Below, piece by piece: positions 24,101 to 36,344 of a DNA stretch of 64,000 nucleotides. Under the pieces are notes generated by a model. It searched no databases. It saw only the letters and a program-made list of their open reading frames with translations, and was not told the DNA's origin. The translations under genes and the position numbers were made by a program. Where the stretch lies: the NCBI GenBank assembly GCA_037576195.1, contig CM075101.1, positions 42,160,001 through 42,224,000 on the forward strand. Direction: 5' to 3'. The stretch's first letter is position 1, and every line of letters starts with the position of its first letter. This DNA comes from Phytoseiulus persimilis (lineage: Eukaryota > Arthropoda > Arachnida > Mesostigmata > Phytoseiidae).

Positions 24101-24566
24101 CACTGACCCGCCGCCGGCACTTCAGTTGGCCGTTTTCGATTCTCTACTTCAACTGAAGGGTTCTCGTTGCGGTAACACCGGGAACACTCTCGAGTTACGA
24201 GTGCTTTCACTACTCCATCACGTACCCTGAACGTACGTACCGCTTCCAACGATGATATACAGCGTGCCCCTGCACCTGTTCAAGTGGGAGTGCGCGTGCC
24301 TGCCGGATTGAAACTAAACCGATGTTTCTTCCACAGTCGAGCTTGCGAATCCTCTTGGGCATCCTCTCTTAAGGCTTCACTCAGCCCCCCACAGTGAACT
24401 TCGTGACTCACAACGTAAGAATCTCGACCGTTAGCAGAAACAGCAGATTCCGGAAACATGCGTCCGTCAGCCGATTTCCAGAACCCCGAAGTCATCAGGT
24501 CGGTCATTGTTTTGTTTCGTCAGTGTCCTATCCGGCTCCCATTGAAGTCAGAGCTTTGCTTCCAGA
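18152..24566. other. Unassigned stretch; few possible exons
   Basis: I recognise no gene family here. A motif close to AAATTTCAGCTCAATCGG recurs in variant form near 18210 and 18405, which suggests an old repeat. On the minus strand 19590-19690 has a codon-like stretch ending in a GTGAAC donor (PSFLIEQ before it), and 23699-24103 is a long minus frame without known motifs. A pyrimidine-rich tract lies at 20150-20200. Any genes here would need transcript evidence. Confidence 0.35.
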
Positions 24567-24613
24567 GTGAAAATAGCATCGCCATCTGACCGATCTCTTG
24601 TCATTTCTTGCAG

Positions 24614-24770
24614 GAAAAACAGCGTTCAAGCCGTTCTTCCGAAGGAAAAGAAAGCGGAACTCCTTGCTTTCCAACAAGCTAAGGAACGGCAACAGGAAAA
24701 GAAACCGAAAGACATCTGGGGTTCAGTTTGGAAAGACAGACAACATTTCAACGAAATGCATTTCTCATGA
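24614..24770 (+). CDS. Putative terminal coding exon of an unidentified gene
   Basis: A good acceptor (ATTTCTTGCAG ending at 24613) opens a frame entered in phase 2. It encodes a lysine- and glutamine-rich tail (LPKEKKAELLAFQQAKERQQ, then a WGSVWKDRQHF stretch) ending at TGA 24768-24770. A canonical AATAAA follows at 24959-24964, as expected for a 3' untranslated region. The composition suggests a charged helix. I do not recognise the family and did not find the upstream exons. Confidence 0.4.
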
Positions 24771-24958
24771 ATGCCCGACCGCCCCCCGACTCAGAAGTCA
24801 GGAAATGTGAACTCAGTCAGCGCTGAGCAGAAAACCGGAATTGGAATCCATTGGAATTCGGCAAGACAACTTCAAATTATGGATTGGCTCCAAACACGAC
24901 AGTGTCTGTGGGAATCTAAAAGTTTTCTTTTGACTGAATGCCCTCGTACATATTCGAG

Positions 24959-24964
24959 AATAAA
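24959..24964 (+). terminator. Poly(A) signal AATAAA after the 24.6-kb exon
   Basis: A canonical AATAAA about 190 nt downstream of the stop codon at 24768-24770. It supports that exon being the 3' end of a plus-strand transcript. Confidence 0.4.
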
Positions 24965-26053
24965 ACTTGACTTGGCTTGCCACTTCGAGCATTAATTCAC
25001 TGCACGCAAGAAGTGTTCCACTTCCTAACCCACTGGCCCTCTCGGAAGCTGTTCGAGAGCTTGAGGGGCGTTCTGAACCTGGATCGATGAGCGAGTTCTC
25101 AGAGACAACGCAGGGTTTTCATGTTGCTGTCTCTCTCTCGAGAGAGATTCGATCACGGCTTTTATCATCTTAGGCGAGACCGCCCATAGCTACAACACAA
25201 TCCTTCGAACAATTTCAATCCAGCTAAGCCGGAATCAAAGCAGCATCCATCGAAGCTCTCCTCGTGAGCACTTGGGGAGTTCGAATCCACCGTCAATAGA
25301 TCTGCTCCGAGGGTCCACTTGGTCGAATGGCGATCCGAATTGCCGGTCCGGATATTTCAGCAGCTTAGGAAACTTGTTCAGTTCAACATTAACGATTCGC
25401 GCAGAATGTCGCGGTCTTTCGTGCTCGAGCAGCTCTCATCCAACGTACAGGATTCTGAAATGAAAAGGCCCAAGGAAAGTGAATACTTCGTTTCGAAACT
25501 CCTCGCAAACTCGCAGACTGACGCCGGCCTATGAGACACCGGAGTGGTCGCCGCAGCCTGGAACACGAAAGCAGATTTGCGACAACAGAATCGGGTAAGA
25601 CTCCTCAAGCCCTTGGTGCCGAAGTCCGCTTCATAGAAGAACCCTGAGTTGGGGATTGGCAACAAGACAACGAATACGGAGTCTGCCTCAATGTCGTGTC
25701 GCTCCAGACTCTCCAAATAAGTTTCTCAAACGTTTGGTGAGAAGTCGCGTGTGATTCGTGTCACATACACCCGTTCGTTTTGCAAGTCCCAGAGAATCGA
25801 CATCACACCAGAAATCCTGCCAAAAGCAAAACGACACCGGATGACCGTGGAACAAGTGCCTTTCATCCTGCTCGGCCGAGTCTATCAAGATGGGGATAAA
25901 GAATTGAGAGAGGACGCTCCAGGAAAAACCGCGCTCGACACTCGGTACTAAGGTTATTTTCCTCCTTTCGGTTTCCACGGCCACTCAGTCTTATTCAAGA
26001 GTTTCAGATGTCACATCTCTCGTCGCTCTAGATCACAGGGGGTCTCTATACTA

Positions 26054-26543
26054 TTACTTGCCGCTCGTACAGCAGAGTCTATTGAGCGCACAATATCCCT
26101 TGTTTTCCGAACCACATCGCGGTCGGTTGATGTTGCACGGAGTCATCTTCAGCGTCTCGGATTTGCAAGTCGAGAGATTCACGGGATCCATCACACAGTA
26201 TTCTGGCGTACAGCAGATACTCGGGCCAAAACATTGCCCCGACGATCCGGGACCACATGGTGGACACTGAAGGAACTACGTTAAACTGCTCAGAGCGCTT
26301 TTTATGGGGAGAACGTGAAGCTCTCATTCATGTAGTTCATGCTTAATCGAGAGAGATACTTGGACTGATTACGCGAAAAAATTGTGGGAAACGGTAGTGG
26401 AGCGTAATTACCCTGCGGTACTCGTTCGAGTAGAGCTGGAGACCGAATGGCGCGGACCTTTTGCCACCGATCGGGCAATTCGTGATGAAGCACGCCCAGC
26501 TGATGGTCAGAACTGCGAAGAAATATAACGCAACAAGCTTCAT
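26054..26543 (-). CDS. Inotocin (oxytocin/vasopressin-like) prohormone with neurophysin
   Basis: Precursor of a secreted nonapeptide hormone acting on an oxytocin/vasopressin-type GPCR. Exon 1 (26543-26412) starts MKLVALYFFAVLTISWA, a signal peptide, directly followed by CFITNCPIGGKR: a six-residue Cys ring, an amidation glycine and a dibasic site. Predicted product: CFITNCPIG-amide. The intron is 26411-26267 (phase 0, GTAATT donor, CTTCAG acceptor). Exon 2 (26266-26054) encodes a neurophysin beginning CPPCGPGSSGQCFGPSICC, with 12 cysteines in the usual spacing. The last two cysteines of the typical 14 are absent because TAA follows LCCTSGK. The precursor is 114 residues. Position 8 is Ile rather than the Arg of insect inotocin, so the peptide is oxytocin/mesotocin-like in charge. 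A GTAATA at the stop could instead be a donor to a missed third exon. Both exons are intact. Confidence 0.93.
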
Positions 26544-26588
26544 TTTGCACAGTTCAAGATCGAACTGAAGAATTGAGGCATTCGGCTG

Positions 26589-26596
26589 TTTTTATA
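26589..26596 (-). promoter_or_regulatory. TATA box of the inotocin gene
   Basis: TATAAAAA on the minus strand, 46 nt upstream of the inotocin start codon. This fits a very short 5' untranslated region and a compact neuropeptide gene. Confidence 0.6.
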
Positions 26597-27620
26597 TCGT
26601 TGTCCACAGCGCCGCGGACGCGGGAAACTCCCCCGTTGCTCTCCACGAGGTGACAGGTATCCGGGGGCCTGCCTCGGACCGTCGATCATCGAAACGGAAT
26701 ACGAGCACACTCCGTCAGAGTTGAGCTTTGGAAAGTGTTGCGAGATATGCGTCTGTTGATAGAAAGGTGTTCGATCCATTTATTCTCGAAACGGGCCAAA
26801 TGCGAAAATATGTCGGAAAAGACAGAGCCCTTCAGACAGGAGTCCTAACGGGAGTTCGACGTCGTGCGAGCAGGAAGAGCAATAGCACCCACTCCAGCCT
26901 ACTCGAAAGGAGCGACGTGTCGAACAGGGCGTCCAGTAGTTTAGGCAATAGTGCGCAGGTAGATGCACGTATGGACTACTTGCGGCACTACTACTTAATG
27001 AACTGGAAGGCCGACTCTTCGGAATCTTGGAGGCTGGGAGACCTCTCGGCAGAGGGTCTTCGGTGTAGCTGGTGAAGACTGTTGAGAAGCACGTAACTTA
27101 ACAGCGTTGATTCGCGCACGAGGAGCGCGGTCGGGCAACTTGAAACAGAAACCTGGACGAGATACCAAGGTTGCTCAAGGAACGCTCCGGGAGACTTTCG
27201 CAGGCCTGAGCTCCCGAACGTGAGGCTCTCCCGGCGGGGCAGGTGCTCACCTAGGCACATCCGACGGAGCTACCTCCGAAGTGACGGGAAACACATGAGA
27301 AGTCAAAAATCGATGTTACCATTTACAGGGTCCGTCCGCTACGGTGAACGTTCGGCCACTTCTGAGAGACACTGTGGCCTTCTAATAAAACTATAAGCGA
27401 TAGTAGTCGGAAGGATCTATTTTCTGATTGGTTGTTCCACCGTCACCGCGAAGTCGTGACCCAAACAGATGGAAATAACGTGAAGACGACAAACTAGGGC
27501 TTGCTTCATGCCTGCTGACGTTGAACGCATGTGAAGAGATCGCTGCCGGCCACCGCGGATCGGCGCCAGCTGCACTCGAAGTCCCCAGAATAAAGGAACC
27601 GTCTTTCATTCGAGTGAACT

Positions 27621-29030
27621 ATGGTCGATTGTTCGACCGACGTGGCGGTCGCCGACCGTGTCAGATCTTGGACTGAACAGAATCGCGAGATGCTCTCCTC
27701 AAGAAATGCTCCACGCTTGAGAGTATGGTGTCTCCCACCACCGAAACCTCGGGATCGGGCGACTTGGACCGTCGATCCGTCCGTCGTGTTTCTCGCTGAT
27801 TCAAACAGCGAGAGAACTCAGCTGTGTCTTGGCGACAATCCGTCCCCAGAGCAAGAGCTTTCAGAACTGAGTGATTCGCCGTTTCTCAAACCCGCGAGTC
27901 AGAGCCCAGAGGTTCTGCCGGAAGTGCGCTGCGCAACCCATGACGCTTTGCACGTTGGTGGATCATCTTCGAATCGTTGGGTATCCCAAACGTCCCGCTA
28001 GTTGGGATCGGCACGCGTTTCATCCAACCGTTGGAGCTAAAGTGCTTTGGAAACGCTCGACTTTAGAGGCTCGGTTCCCGCTCTTTCAAAAATGAATAAG
28101 TGTCAAAACGATTCTCATCCGAACGAGCCGGTCCAGCGCGCGGTTTCGAGACGTTCGGAGCGATTTAAAAGAAGTGAGTTGCCAGTTTCAATGACAAGCG
28201 TGCCGGACGCCACCTGTGGGAATGGCGTTGTCGAGAGAACCCGCTCTGCTGAATTGGAGTTTTGCTCCGACTTGAAACCGCCTGGTTTTCAACCCATTTC
28301 ACGCTGGAAATTACGAAAACTCTCCTCGGTTTCACGCTAGTTTGGCGGGACGAATATGCAACTGCAGACATCGACGCGAGAAATGGGCATGGATCATCAA
28401 ACCTGAGCACGAGCTTTCTTCCTTGAACTTCCGCGACGATAACAAGCAGCTCCTGTGGACCCTCGTCACCAGGAGTTTTGTGAATTGGTCGCATGGAGCT
28501 GGTTGTCGAGAACGAGAGAGAAGGGGCCAAATACCTGGGAGCGAGCTGATGAGTTGGGAACCGATCGAGGACGCTTTTCGTGCCATGTAACGAAGATCAC
28601 ACTAACTATTGGTGGCTGCGAGTGTGTGCGAACCGCCACAGTGACTGCTACAAAGATCTGGGAGTTGGTTCAGCTGTGCAAAGATCTCAGAAAGCACAGA
28701 TGTGAAACCCGTATAGATCGTCGTATGTTTCGTTCTAGTGGCATTCTTTCAGCCGCAGAGCCGCCAGGGATCTGATTTTTCTCGAAACGCCGACGACCTC
28801 CACGTTCTTGAGATCGTATCAAAATGTTTCTGTTCATCTCAGAGCAATCGACGGTCGGATTCAGAAACAATGAAGTTCGCTTGGATTTTCACCGAACGAT
28901 GGGTCGAGTGAGATCATACGACGATATCGGTCTGGATTCGGATCTGGAAACCAATCCGTATCGTGAGCGGGATAACCGTGCACAGAGCCTGGAATGGGGA
29001 AGTCTCCGTCGGGTGGACAGGAAGAATTAG
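27621..29030 (+). other. Possible coding region, unidentified
   Basis: Several plus-strand frames in a row look protein-like: DPSVVFLADSNSERTQLCLG (27621-28001), LVDHLRIVGYPKRPASWDRH (around 27940-28090), a frame with SLNFRDDNKQLLWTLVTRSF (28342-28590) and DDIGLDSDLETNPYRERDN (28824-29030). They lie in different frames and I could not join them with consistent splice phases. No family is recognised. A multi-exon gene or a decayed one are both possible. Confidence 0.2.
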
Positions 29031-31605
29031 AGTCTGGATCGGTTCCTCATCGGATCCCCTTTCGCCTCACGGCAGACGATGCGTTGGAGCCGGATAACGG
29101 ACAAACATAAAATGCAGATTTACCGACCATGTTGACTGAATGTGATCGTATCTCTCCGAGTCGGACAAAGAGAGCAGACTTTCCCGCTCAGAGACCACGT
29201 GTCAGCTATCGGACCCGGTGATTTCGTTCAAGGGACTTGCCTCCGCCACTTTCGTCTAACTTGGGTGTTTGTCCCGCATAGGATTATCAGCCTCCCCGGA
29301 TTCTTTTTTTGCCCGGTCGACTCCGGGCAGTCGAGGAAATCCGGCGAAAAGTCGATGGAGGTCGAGCTTGATCCCTCGTAGAAGGCTTCCATCGGGATGT
29401 GCATGACACTGCTTGCCCTTCCGGCCTTCATCCCACGGGAAAAAAATCGGCCCGATGGATGCCGTTTTGGAACCGGTTTAGGATTCGTATGCGATTGAGG
29501 CTGGTTCTAGTTTCAACCGTTTGGTCGACATCGTTCTTGTGCCGCGACTCGACACGTTCCGGCCGCTGCATTCGGTCTCACGTGCAGCTTCGAGCTGATC
29601 TTTCCCAGAGTCGGAACGAGAGCTCTGGGAACGACACCATTTGTCGCCATATCAATAGTGCGAACTTACTCGCTTGGGTTCACCGCGCAGCTGCATTCTG
29701 TCATCGAATATGTGGAGGAAATGCTCCGGTTGAATCAGCGAATCCGACGTTCAGCCGCTCACTTGGATCTCGAGATGCTTTCTAGCCTTCAAAGAATCGA
29801 AATGTTGTGATTCGGAAGTCATGCACGCTTCCAGATCCCTCCGAGGTGCTCAGCGGGGGGGGGGGGGTATACATGAATGCTTCCTCGATTCATGGGCAAC
29901 GACCCTCGTTCCTTATCCCAAGCCCGAGATTTCCAGTCCGGAGAGAAATCTCTCGACGGTCGGCGTGCGGAGCCTCAGCTTCGCAAAACATTGAATCGAG
30001 CCGTCCTGAGCTTTCTCCGGAACCTAATTGAACATGGAAGGTAGGGGCTGTGCGGAGAAAATACGCTCCGATCTTGAAAAGAGCTGTGGCGATTATCGCT
30101 CCACATTCATAGTTGGCATCGAGCACGCTCGCGGAAGCTAAATAATGCGGTCCGGCGCCTGTCACGTACACGTGGCCGGAGCTCGCCCTGAGTGGGACCT
30201 GACGTGTTTCTTAGCAAAATTATGTGTCTCTGTCTTTGGTATCCCCAGGGAATACGAAGGTAGAACACGGCACCATCTGCTCTCGTCTTCCACCTCAACT
30301 CAGCTCAGAACTGAGCGGATAGGATCCGGTCCAACACATGTTGGAGTCACTTTTGAACGCTGTTCGAGAATTCACTGCTCCGCTGCCGTTCGGGGCCCTG
30401 CACCGGAAGCCGCCATAGTTGGGACGACGAAAATGTGGCGCGATCATCCGCGCGGCCCCCAAACGTCGCCTGCGAATGTTAGAGGAAAGGCTTCGCATCG
30501 AATTTCCGTTTTAAGGGCCATTCCACGGACTGATCGTCGGGTCAGTCATGTACCTGCCGATGGTCACAGCTGTTTGCACTCAGTTGGTGACCACTGAGGC
30601 CTTAAGCTGCTTCTCCCAGTTCACCCCCAACCATGAGCTCTCCGATTGCACTCGCTAGCCTAGCGAGTTTGATAAGTAAAGCTCGCCCTCCGAGTCCGCC
30701 CTCAACTAGACGAAGATTCCAAACGTCCTCGTGGCCCTGGTTTCGAGCTCTCCGCCTTGGCTTGCCTCTGCGTCCAGAACTTTTTTTTCTGGATCCTTTT
30801 CGGTTTGTTTCGCGACATACCAAGGAGCTTAGCCTTAGACTGCTCCAGGACTGTATTTCTGGACGAGTTCACGAGCAAGTCGGGACCTGACGTCGACCTG
30901 GGCGAGCTGGAACGTCATGCGGAAGGAAGTGACTCTACAGAGCCCGGACATACCCGCTGGGGGTCACGGATTCTCTCCGTGGAAAACGAGAATTTCATTG
31001 GAGATACGGCGAGGGATGCCATCGCCTCCCCTCTGAGTTATGCTATCAGCTCACCAGATTCGCGTGAGTCGAGGATGCAGCGTTGCTTTGAATTCTCTAT
31101 GTGATATTCCGGCACGCTTCATCCTTCGAAACTGACGACTTGGTCATATACCCATCCGGGATGTCGCAGATCAGAATGTTCCCGGCTCACTGATAACACC
31201 GAAAAACTCAGCTCGGGTAACCTGATTGTATGTTCTATTTGTCTGGCCAATGAAGTTGAGAAAGACATTTTATTACGCGAATAAATCACTGACTGTGTGT
31301 GAAAACGAACCACCAACCGCCGCCAAGACCCCAGAATTTCGACGGCGACGGGGTGCACGCAACCCAATTTTGGAGCTGGCGACCCTTGATGACTCTGCTA
31401 CTCTGGGCCGGAGCTACGGAGTCAGACTATCCCGGCTCGAGTTGAATCTCAGCCAGAGTTTCCCGGAGAGTTTGATGCTGCCGAGATTCGGCGTTTTTGT
31501 TTCCAATGAATGATAATTCCATTCGTCTTTTGTGTCGATGCTTCCAGAGGTTCAGATGAAATCTCTCCCCAAGTTCCTCCCTCTCCGGTCTCCGCTCGTG
31601 CAACC
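29031..31605. other. Unassigned stretch
   Basis: No recognised gene. The minus strand around 30065-30180 encodes a conserved-looking segment (YVTGAGPHYLASASVLDANY) that has a diverged relative near 47115-47165; the family is unknown to me. A run of 13 G lies near 29853-29866. Confidence 0.3.
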
Positions 31606-31797
31606 GGATGTACAGCCAAGCGACAGCCCTATCTGTTAGAATTACTCACCAATGGTTCTGCCCAGTTTGGCTCTTCCTTCTCACCTTGCACATCTCGTTT
31701 CTGGAATGCCCTTCCCTCTCGTGTCTTCCCTCCAACTTACAATCCAGAACACTTCCGAACCTCTAACCTCTCGCCTCAGGTTTTTTTGAAGGGTAAT
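31606..31797 (+). mobile_element. Non-LTR retrotransposon 3' coding remnant
   Basis: The frame carries FWNALPSRVFPPTYNPEHF. It closely resembles the segment of the form R-T-x-x-L-W-N-x-L-P with F-P-x-x-Y-N at the very end of many LINE-type reverse transcriptase ORFs. Upstream of it the frame is not recognisable as reverse transcriptase, so this is a severely 5'-truncated, decayed copy, which is common for LINE insertions. Clade is not assignable by eye. Confidence 0.6.
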
Positions 31798-31851
31798 ATC
31801 TTGACGGTACGTCATCTGCCTCAGAAATGGTTCCAGGAATCAATCGGATAA

Positions 31852-33415
31852 AACCTATTTTTATTCATCATGAGTAGCAATCAGTGTGAAGCTGAACGTC
31901 AAGAACACCTAAACCAACGCCGGGTGGTTCTGGCCAGGTCGGAAGAGATCCGCGAACTGTTGCGCTGTTGCCCCTCTGAATCTCGATAGAGATTCTTTGG
32001 AAAATGAACTCGGACGCCCGTTCGTCGCCAGAGGCGATGTCGATTCGGCGTTCCAGGTCCTCGGGGAAACCCTCGCTGGATGAGCCAACGGCGCAGAGCG
32101 TCTCGAAGGCAATGGGTTGCACGATGATGCTGCTTCAGAATGATGGAGGAAAGTAACAATGAGTACTATTTTGCATATGCTTCGATAGTGACGTCGTAAC
32201 GATGTAGCGACGCATGAGGAAAAGCATCTGCTTCGCTCAGAGGAAAGTCACGTTATGGGCTACCCTCGGAAACATTTGCCACAGTCGGCCACTCGCGGAG
32301 ACAATTGTTCAGGATGGCTGTTAGATTGTTCAGAGAGATTTATGACAAATCCTCCAATTTGTCCGTGGATGTTCCTTTTCAATCGCCCAAGTGAGTGACC
32401 ATTTCGTTTGATTACCCTAAAATCTGGCCCATGAGGGACTCCTTTTCTGACTGAAAATATCACTGGAACCTCCGCTGGTATGCGCGCATGTTAGTCCCGA
32501 TAATTTTGCACGATTGCAAAGTTCCGTCTATTACGCAGAAATTCCAAATCTTGGAATTCGTTCGATGACAGTGATTACTGAGCATTTTCATGTCTGGAAA
32601 AGTAGTCCCTCATACGCCAGACTGGAGCGAGATCGACACACATCGCTTCACACTTTCCATTGTGGAGCTCATTGTCCTCAAAGCATGAGGGTTCGGAGAT
32701 TGTCTCCGCGGAAGTTGTCCTGATCGATTCAAAGTTCAGATGGTTTGCCCCACGCGATGCTGGCGTCTATCCCACATAAATCGAGCTTGAGGGATTTCCG
32801 AGTATCCCACTGCGGTCTTGACAATCCAGCCACTGCTATTGTTCAGCTTGTAATCCCATCCCACTGGAAAAACCTGAAGTCCGTCGAGTGTACCTCGGGA
32901 ATCGTTTCTTTGCAGGAACAATTTCCTCGAACGCTGCGTCATCTCGGCCCTCCGTTTCGCTGTACAGCCTCACAATGTTTCTGTCGTATTGGACCTCACT
33001 CAGGAAGACTTCGATCGGTACAAGAAATATTCGGTCTGATTCTTGGTTTTAAGCGGCGATTGACTCTATGAAACCCACTCATCGAAGCTGTTCGGGGCTC
33101 ACCGGCAATAGCCCCCGAATTTCGAAAAACCCGAGCAGTGACGCCGCTGCAAAAACCATGGTGTTTGGCGGAAACGGAGCTTCCGATTGCTCTCTCGTTT
33201 CTCGAAGCTCTGTTTGCGCTACAACACTCAGCACCAAGTTCACGGATGGCGTCGTTCGGACTTCCTGGACGCCGAAGAGCAGCGGAAGAGCGCGGAAAAA
33301 GACAAACCTGGGTGGTCAATTTGCGCCTTTATGAATCTAATACTCTTCGAAAAAGCTATCCGCGTCTGCTGATCCTGGTCAGACCCCTCTAGGTTCTCTT
33401 CGACTTCTGACAGGC
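31852..33415. other. Unassigned stretch
   Basis: No recognised gene. The plus frame 32745-33071 and the 33110-33390 region have no motifs I know. They could belong to the gene suggested at 33416-34400. Confidence 0.3.
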
Positions 33416-34412
33416 ATGTGTCACCGGATGAGATCGTTGAAACGGACGTGAATATAAGTTGGCGGGTATTGTCCCTCGCTTCGCAGTTGGGCTCAACCGA
33501 AATAACCGTTCAACTGCTTCAACGATTCCCTCCAAGGAACAGGACCGAAATGCAAGAAATATTTCGACGACTACACGGAGCTTTGACGAACTGCCTCGGA
33601 TACGTGTGAGTCAGATGCTCTGTGAAAGATGTCCTCTTGAATTCTCTGAATCTTCGATAGCCCATCTGGAAAAGAGATTTCTGTTGTCAAGGGCGCAGTT
33701 GAACAGCGCCGGAGCGCGAGTGCGGTTTTTCGGCGATCTGGAGAAGCTCCCAGTGGAGATCCAGATGCTCATGGCGGACGTAGAGGCGAAGACGATCTGT
33801 AACTCGAAGTGAGTGGCATCTCGCGCGCTGTAGATAACTCGGAAAAAAAAAAATATGGATATCAGAATCATATTTCTTTATCAACAGAAGCTAGAGAAAA
33901 GGGTCCAGAAGAATGAATCATGGCGCCCGCTTTCCAGGACGATACTCAATGTGACTCTGGGCGGCGCTGCAACTCACACTGCTGCGGCCACGATCTCAGC
34001 TCTGAGTGAAGCACTTATCAACGACCGCTTGCGATCAGAGTTCGTGACTCCGATCTTGAGGGAGCTCCCAATGCTTCTTCTTATCCACATCTTCTCGCTC
34101 GGGGCTTTAGTCTCATCAATGTTGTTCCATTCCAGGGATCTCACACTAGACTTCCTCAATTTCACGTTAGCTCGCTCCTCCCCCCCGGCATCTGACGTCC
34201 GCATTAGGTCATCGGATATTGTCGCAACCTACAGGTGGCTCTCTCAATCGTTCCCCATGCGTCTTCTGATGAACTCGACCGTGTACAAACTCTTCATCCA
34301 GGACTCCTTACCGGATCTCGCTTTTTGGACGTACATCAAGGCTTTACTGCTTCACCAACAGCAAGGAATGCGAGATTTCAAGGTTTGCAGACCGAGAACG
34401 ACCCTAGTGTAT
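33416..34412 (+). other. Possible helical exons, lipid-transfer-protein-like
   Basis: Three successive plus-strand blocks have splice-like edges: 33416-33606 (acceptor TTCTGACAG, donor GTGAGT), about 33630-33808 (donor GTGAGT), and about 33887-34410 (donor GTATGT). They encode amphipathic helical sequence, for example WRVLSLASQLGSTEITVQLL, LEKLPVEIQMLMADVEAK and GGAATHTAAATISALSEAL. The periodicity recalls the superhelical part of large lipid transfer proteins such as the vitellogenin-like gene at 37.5-44 kb. Splice phases do not all agree with simple joining, so the model is incomplete or the locus is decayed. Family assignment is inference only. Confidence 0.25.
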
Positions 34413-36340
34413 GTTCCCCGATGTCCAACTCTTGTTCAATCCTCGAATCTGAGATTCATTTGAACATTGCAAGGCTGACTCAACCAGCGGACCGGGAGGA
34501 ACGCTGAGAAACGTTCTCTCTGAGCTTCGTCAAAGGGAATTCCTATCGTTTCGAAGCTTGGGGCGGCAGCAGGTGAATATATTATCGATCTTGCCGGGGA
34601 ATCGCATCGATCAGAAATTGTCTCCGCGCAACCATTGAGCTCGGCTGAATATGATGCAGGGATCAAATCCACGTCATCCAAACCGCCTCCCACTCGAAGA
34701 CAAGACCCGTGAAGAACATCCCTCAGCTTCGGCGAGAGCTCGCGTTTCCTCTTACAAGAAACCGTAAAACCAGACAGTGTGAAGCATGACCGATAGAATT
34801 CTTGAACTCGAATCGCTTTCTCAAGAGCTGCATAAGGAGACTGGGAAACGATCGTCTGTTCCCAACAGTCCTTGGAAGGCTGGGCGTCGCCAGAGGTTTG
34901 AAAAACGGAATAAAACGACCGATATCATATCATGATACCTTGGCCTCAACGACATCGGCTTACCGATATGCTCTGTCTCAACGCAATCACTCTCCGTTGC
35001 CGTTTCGCATCCTGAATCATCACTCCGGCCCGGGAGTCGATGCACTTTTTTTCGAAATTATTCCATCGATCGCATGAGATCGATCGCTTGCGAAGAAGGG
35101 ATGATTCCGAGAAAAAAAAAACTTACGGGCCCTGGGCATCACATACTGCTCTGCTTCTCTTATCGATTGACCCTGGCAGCGTAGGGTGTTGCTATTTTCC
35201 TGACGAGGCCAAGACCGGGACATAGGTCGGAAGGATCTGACGGGTAGCTGACTTGCCTCAGACGAAGACTCCACTCACCAATTTAGAAGCCAGATTTTGG
35301 CGCTGCTCTTACGCGATCTTCTACGGCGTTAGTGTTGTGGCTGATGCAGCATCTCGAGTACAATGAGGAACTATGTTCATTCGTTCGATGGCCCGCGCGA
35401 AAACTCCAATGAGGTTGCGGCTGCCTCCCGAACTCGCGAATCCTCATCTTCCTGCAGAGAAGCTCCTTCCCCTGGCAGACAAGTCCTGATCCGAGTTCCA
35501 TCCTCAGTTGGTGAGCTTCTCTTGCATACCGACTCTTGAGGAATTCGCGTGGGCCCATGTTTCGGAACGATATCGAATGCTCCTCTACGATCGCGACTTT
35601 CGGTTCCCGATTTGTTTTTCAATGCTCATTCGCCGCACGGGCTGCCGCCGCTATTGCCGTCGTCATCGCTAGTTCCTCATGATAGCGAAACGGGCAAAAT
35701 GACGACCGAACTCAGTTCATGCAACGAGGAACGCTCACTCCTGAATCATGATGTTCGTCGACCAGGACAAAGCGTGACGTCGAGTGGACGGTCGGAACGG
35801 ATGTCTACTGAGGTGTCCTCGGATGCATACAACCCTTGAGTACCGCACGAATTCGCTGAACAGCAGCGCTTCAACAAACTACTGAACTTTCGGATGAATC
35901 TGAATCGAATGACGTGAAAAGATGCGCGCCTCCCTATCAAATCAAGGCGTGGATGATAACGTGCAAACTCGATAACCTTCAGTATTCGGACGGTCCGCGA
36001 CCCTTATATTAATCACGACTGAGAATCTATGGAGCCGCTCTAGATTCTCGTAAGGATACCGAAGCAGTTGAGAGGAGGGAGTAGATGCTTACGATGAGCC
36101 ATTGGTCAAAAGGAGAATCGCTGTCCAGCATACACAATTATAAAATGTGTTCTTGGGAAACTAGAGACTACGCTGTTCTCCACATTTAAACCGGAACTGC
36201 GCGATACTCGCGCGGTGGTTCAAAGGACACCGATTATCTGATTGTGTTCTTTCGTAGTAGCACTTTCGGCTAACGGATCTAACGGAGGGCGCTCAGCACA
36301 ATGATCTGCAATCTAGAGGAGCAGTTGCCCGTCGTTCACA
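34413..36340. other. Unassigned stretch
   Basis: No recognised gene. A serine-rich plus frame at 35549-35839 (for example KMTTELSSCNEERSLLNHD) looks coding-like but has no known motif. Confidence 0.3.
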
Positions 36341-36344
36341 ATCC

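Noticed and set aside
23699..24103. 134-codon minus-strand ORF as a gene
   Set aside because: Arginine-rich composition typical of a chance frame in GC-rich DNA; no homology or splice context seen.
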